A stretch of DNA of 64,000 nt, taken from positions 7,856,067-7,920,066 of the forward strand of contig NZ_CP048397.1 of NCBI RefSeq assembly GCF_010384365.1. The letters are read 5' to 3'. The DNA is from Streptomyces sp. S4.7 (GTDB lineage Bacteria > Actinomycetota > Actinomycetes > Streptomycetales > Streptomycetaceae). The notes under the pieces were generated by a model that ran no database searches, was not told the origin of the DNA, and saw only the letters and a list, made by a program, of their open reading frames with translations. Both the position numbers and the translations under genes were made by a program. Shown piece after piece: positions 63,017 to 64,000 of the stretch (position 1 is the first letter of the stretch; every line of letters starts with the position of its first letter).

Positions 63017-63352
63017 TCAACTCTTGGACAGCCCGCCTCGTGAAAGCGCGAGGCTAAGCCCGTCACATCCCTGGGCGAGACCGGGCAGCGTAGGCAGCCA
63101 GCTCGGCGCGCAAGTCCAGCCCCGATCCGGCTGCGGCCTGGCCCTGACCTCGAACTCGTCAGCGCTGAGGCTGTCGACCCACTCGACTACTGCAGCCGGC
63201 GGGGCAGTATGCGGGGCCGCCGTCAGCAGGTCCAAGTCCCGCTTCTCGAACGCCCGGCCGTCGACACCGTTCCTGCTACGCCCAGGCGTAGGCACTGAAG
63301 CACCGTTGGGCGGTACTACGGCAACGAGACCGGCAGAAGACACAAAGGTCAT
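63017..63352 (-). CDS. Subtelomeric hypothetical protein
   Basis: 111 residues from ATG 63352 with GGGAGG 5-6 nt upstream. The reading FEKRDLDLLTAAPHTAPPAA, VVEWVDSLSADEFEVRAR and WTCAPSWLPTLPGLAQG has protein-like composition. The last ~20 residues may be altered by the neighbouring IS1380 remnant. No family recognised. It is the gene closest to the replicon end; its promoter would lie in the AT-rich region. Confidence 0.45.
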   Translation of the reverse strand: MTFVSSAGLVAVVPPNGASVPTPGRSRNGVDGRAFEKRDLDLLTAAPHTAPPAAVVEWVDSLSADEFEVRARPQPDRGWTCAPSWLPTLPGLAQGCDGLSLALSRGGLSKS

Positions 63353-63673
63353 ACGGGCCTCCCACCAGCTCCCCCACACACCTCCCAAGAACCGACCAAA
63401 GAAACCCGAGCACAAGGAAAACGAGGCCTGGATTAGGTTCTGACATTCTGCGTCGTAATACCCCTTTGGAGAACACCACCCCGGAGAGAATCGGTACAGA
63501 ATCCCCAACACCCCACCAGAAAACAGAAAAATGTAACGCAATGAATGCACCAGAAATGCATGCCGCCTTCTCGGCGAGTTGCATAATCCCTCCGAGAGGT
63601 TTCCTGTCACCTCTTTAAAGCATCAAAGATTTCACAAGAGGTCCAGACCACCAATCCCATCACAAAGAGTAGC

Positions 63674-63685
63674 CGTTACATAATT
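63674..63685. promoter_or_regulatory. CGTTACATAATT motif, terminal copy
   Basis: CGTTACATAATT equals the last 12 bases of the motif at 53613-53626. Partial copies follow at 63703 (GGCGTTAC) and, inverted, at 63531 (ATGTAACGC). Confidence 0.7.
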
Positions 63686-63851
63686 ACTCAATCGATCTTG
63701 AGGGCGTTACGCAATGGGTACACATTATGTGCAGGAGAGGTGGCGCACTTGAACACAAGTCAGCTCCACCCTCTCGCCACCAGCTGAGCCGAGAATGTTT
63801 CTTGCCTTGACCTGCGTTTTTATCTCTGGGGCGCCGACTGCCCCCACCCCT

Positions 63852-63865
63852 AATTATGTAACGCC
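63852..63865. promoter_or_regulatory. AATTATGTAACGCC motif, exact inverted copy
   Basis: This is the exact reverse complement of GGCGTTACATAATT at 53613-53626 (14 of 14 bases). It lies 45 bp before the first terminal hairpin. Confidence 0.8.
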
Positions 63866-63909
63866 TGGCGAGGCGAGGGTACTGCGGACGCTCCCCTTTA
63901 GTCAGCCGG

Positions 63910-63932
63910 GTAACGCCGCGGAGCGGCGTTAC
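63910..63932. repeat. Terminal hairpin 1
   Basis: GTAACGCCGC and GCGGCGTTAC are perfect 10-bp arms around a 3-nt loop GGA. Each arm carries the GGCGTTAC half of the terminal motif; the right arm continues into ATAA. Confidence 0.85.
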
Positions 63933-63936
63933 ATAA

Positions 63937-63953
63937 CCGCTGCGGAGCAGCGG
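63937..63953. repeat. Terminal hairpin 2
   Basis: CCGCTGC and GCAGCGG are perfect 7-bp arms around GGA. The core GCGGAGC is the same as in hairpin 1 and in the first palindrome of archetypal Streptomyces telomeres. Confidence 0.85.
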
Positions 63954-63962
63954 TGCAACGCT

Positions 63963-63979
63963 CCGTCACGTAGTGACGG
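63963..63979. repeat. Terminal hairpin 3
   Basis: CCGTCAC and GTGACGG are perfect 7-bp arms around GTA. A further short palindrome, CTCCGGAG (63990-63997), lies at the window edge. Confidence 0.8.
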
Positions 63980-64000
63980 CGCGTCATGTCTCCGGAGGAG

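Larger units (their letters stand above)
63353..64000. other. AT-rich terminal region, putative telomere
   Basis: 648 bp without a gene. GC content falls sharply in 63440-63850, unlike any other part of the window. It contains several GTTACATAA-type motifs, then three short hairpins in the last 91 bases. The sequence runs to the last base, so the physical end may lie at or just beyond 64000. It does not match the archetypal Streptomyces telomere, but the GCGGAGC hairpin core is shared with it. Confidence 0.7.

Overview
The window is high-GC actinomycete DNA and looks like the end of a linear Streptomyces replicon, either a chromosome arm or a linear plasmid. Supporting signs are the codon use, Tat and lipoprotein signals, a CebR-type box, a DasR-type box, LacI-regulated sugar operons, a SapA-like secreted protein and an initiator-type tRNA. 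The last 500 bases turn AT-rich and finish in a run of short hairpins, next to terminal-protein-like genes.

Positions 1-23.9 kb are mostly intact metabolic genes. They include a membrane PP2C phosphatase, a SARP/oxidoreductase pseudogene pair, an ABC exporter with a NUDIX partner and a small P-loop kinase. Next comes a LacI-controlled ABC sugar importer with a GH42 beta-galactosidase; two identical 16-bp palindromes lie between the regulator and the importer. A secreted CBM2-GH6 cellulase behind a CebR-type box is followed by a second LacI regulator. After these come an MptB-like mannosyltransferase, an HSL-type esterase, decayed ABM and SDR genes, an APH-like kinase, a DAO-family oxidoreductase and a SapA-like protein.

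Positions 24.9-46.1 kb are bounded by two almost identical 1285-bp IS3-family copies. Inside are gene remnants (istB, xanthine dehydrogenase, a possible LanC-like cyclase, DUF4333, a GNAT gene, an IS5 tail) and some intact genes. The main intact block is a secreted cell-wall recycling set (NagZ, NamZ, AmiE-like) with a near-perfect DasR site upstream of nagZ. Others are an M23 peptidase, a TPR protein and an AA10-like protein without a signal peptide. A complete ISL3 element with 8-bp target duplications carries a GNAT acetyltransferase as passenger.

Positions 46.2-64.0 kb are the subtelomeric region. It holds two paralogous two-gene modules, each a large protein followed directly (TAG-ATG) by a terminal-protein-like gene. 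Both large proteins end in the same roughly 330-residue domain, in which I read family-B DNA polymerase palm motifs A, B and C. In module A (46665-48735) this domain follows an XRE helix-turn-helix and a possible zinc site, and the gene carries a one-base frameshift. In module B (53781-57437) it follows two Phd/YefM-like segments and a DnaB-helicase-like domain with a damaged P-loop. A 14-bp motif (GGCGTTACATAATT) in front of module B recurs in the terminal 500 bases. I infer a non-archetypal, protein-primed telomere-maintenance system; this is the most interesting content of the window. The same region has a tRNA-fMet-like gene, frameshifted and truncated genes, an AlbA_2-domain protein, a complete IS5-family element with TAA duplications and a deleted IS1380 transposase.
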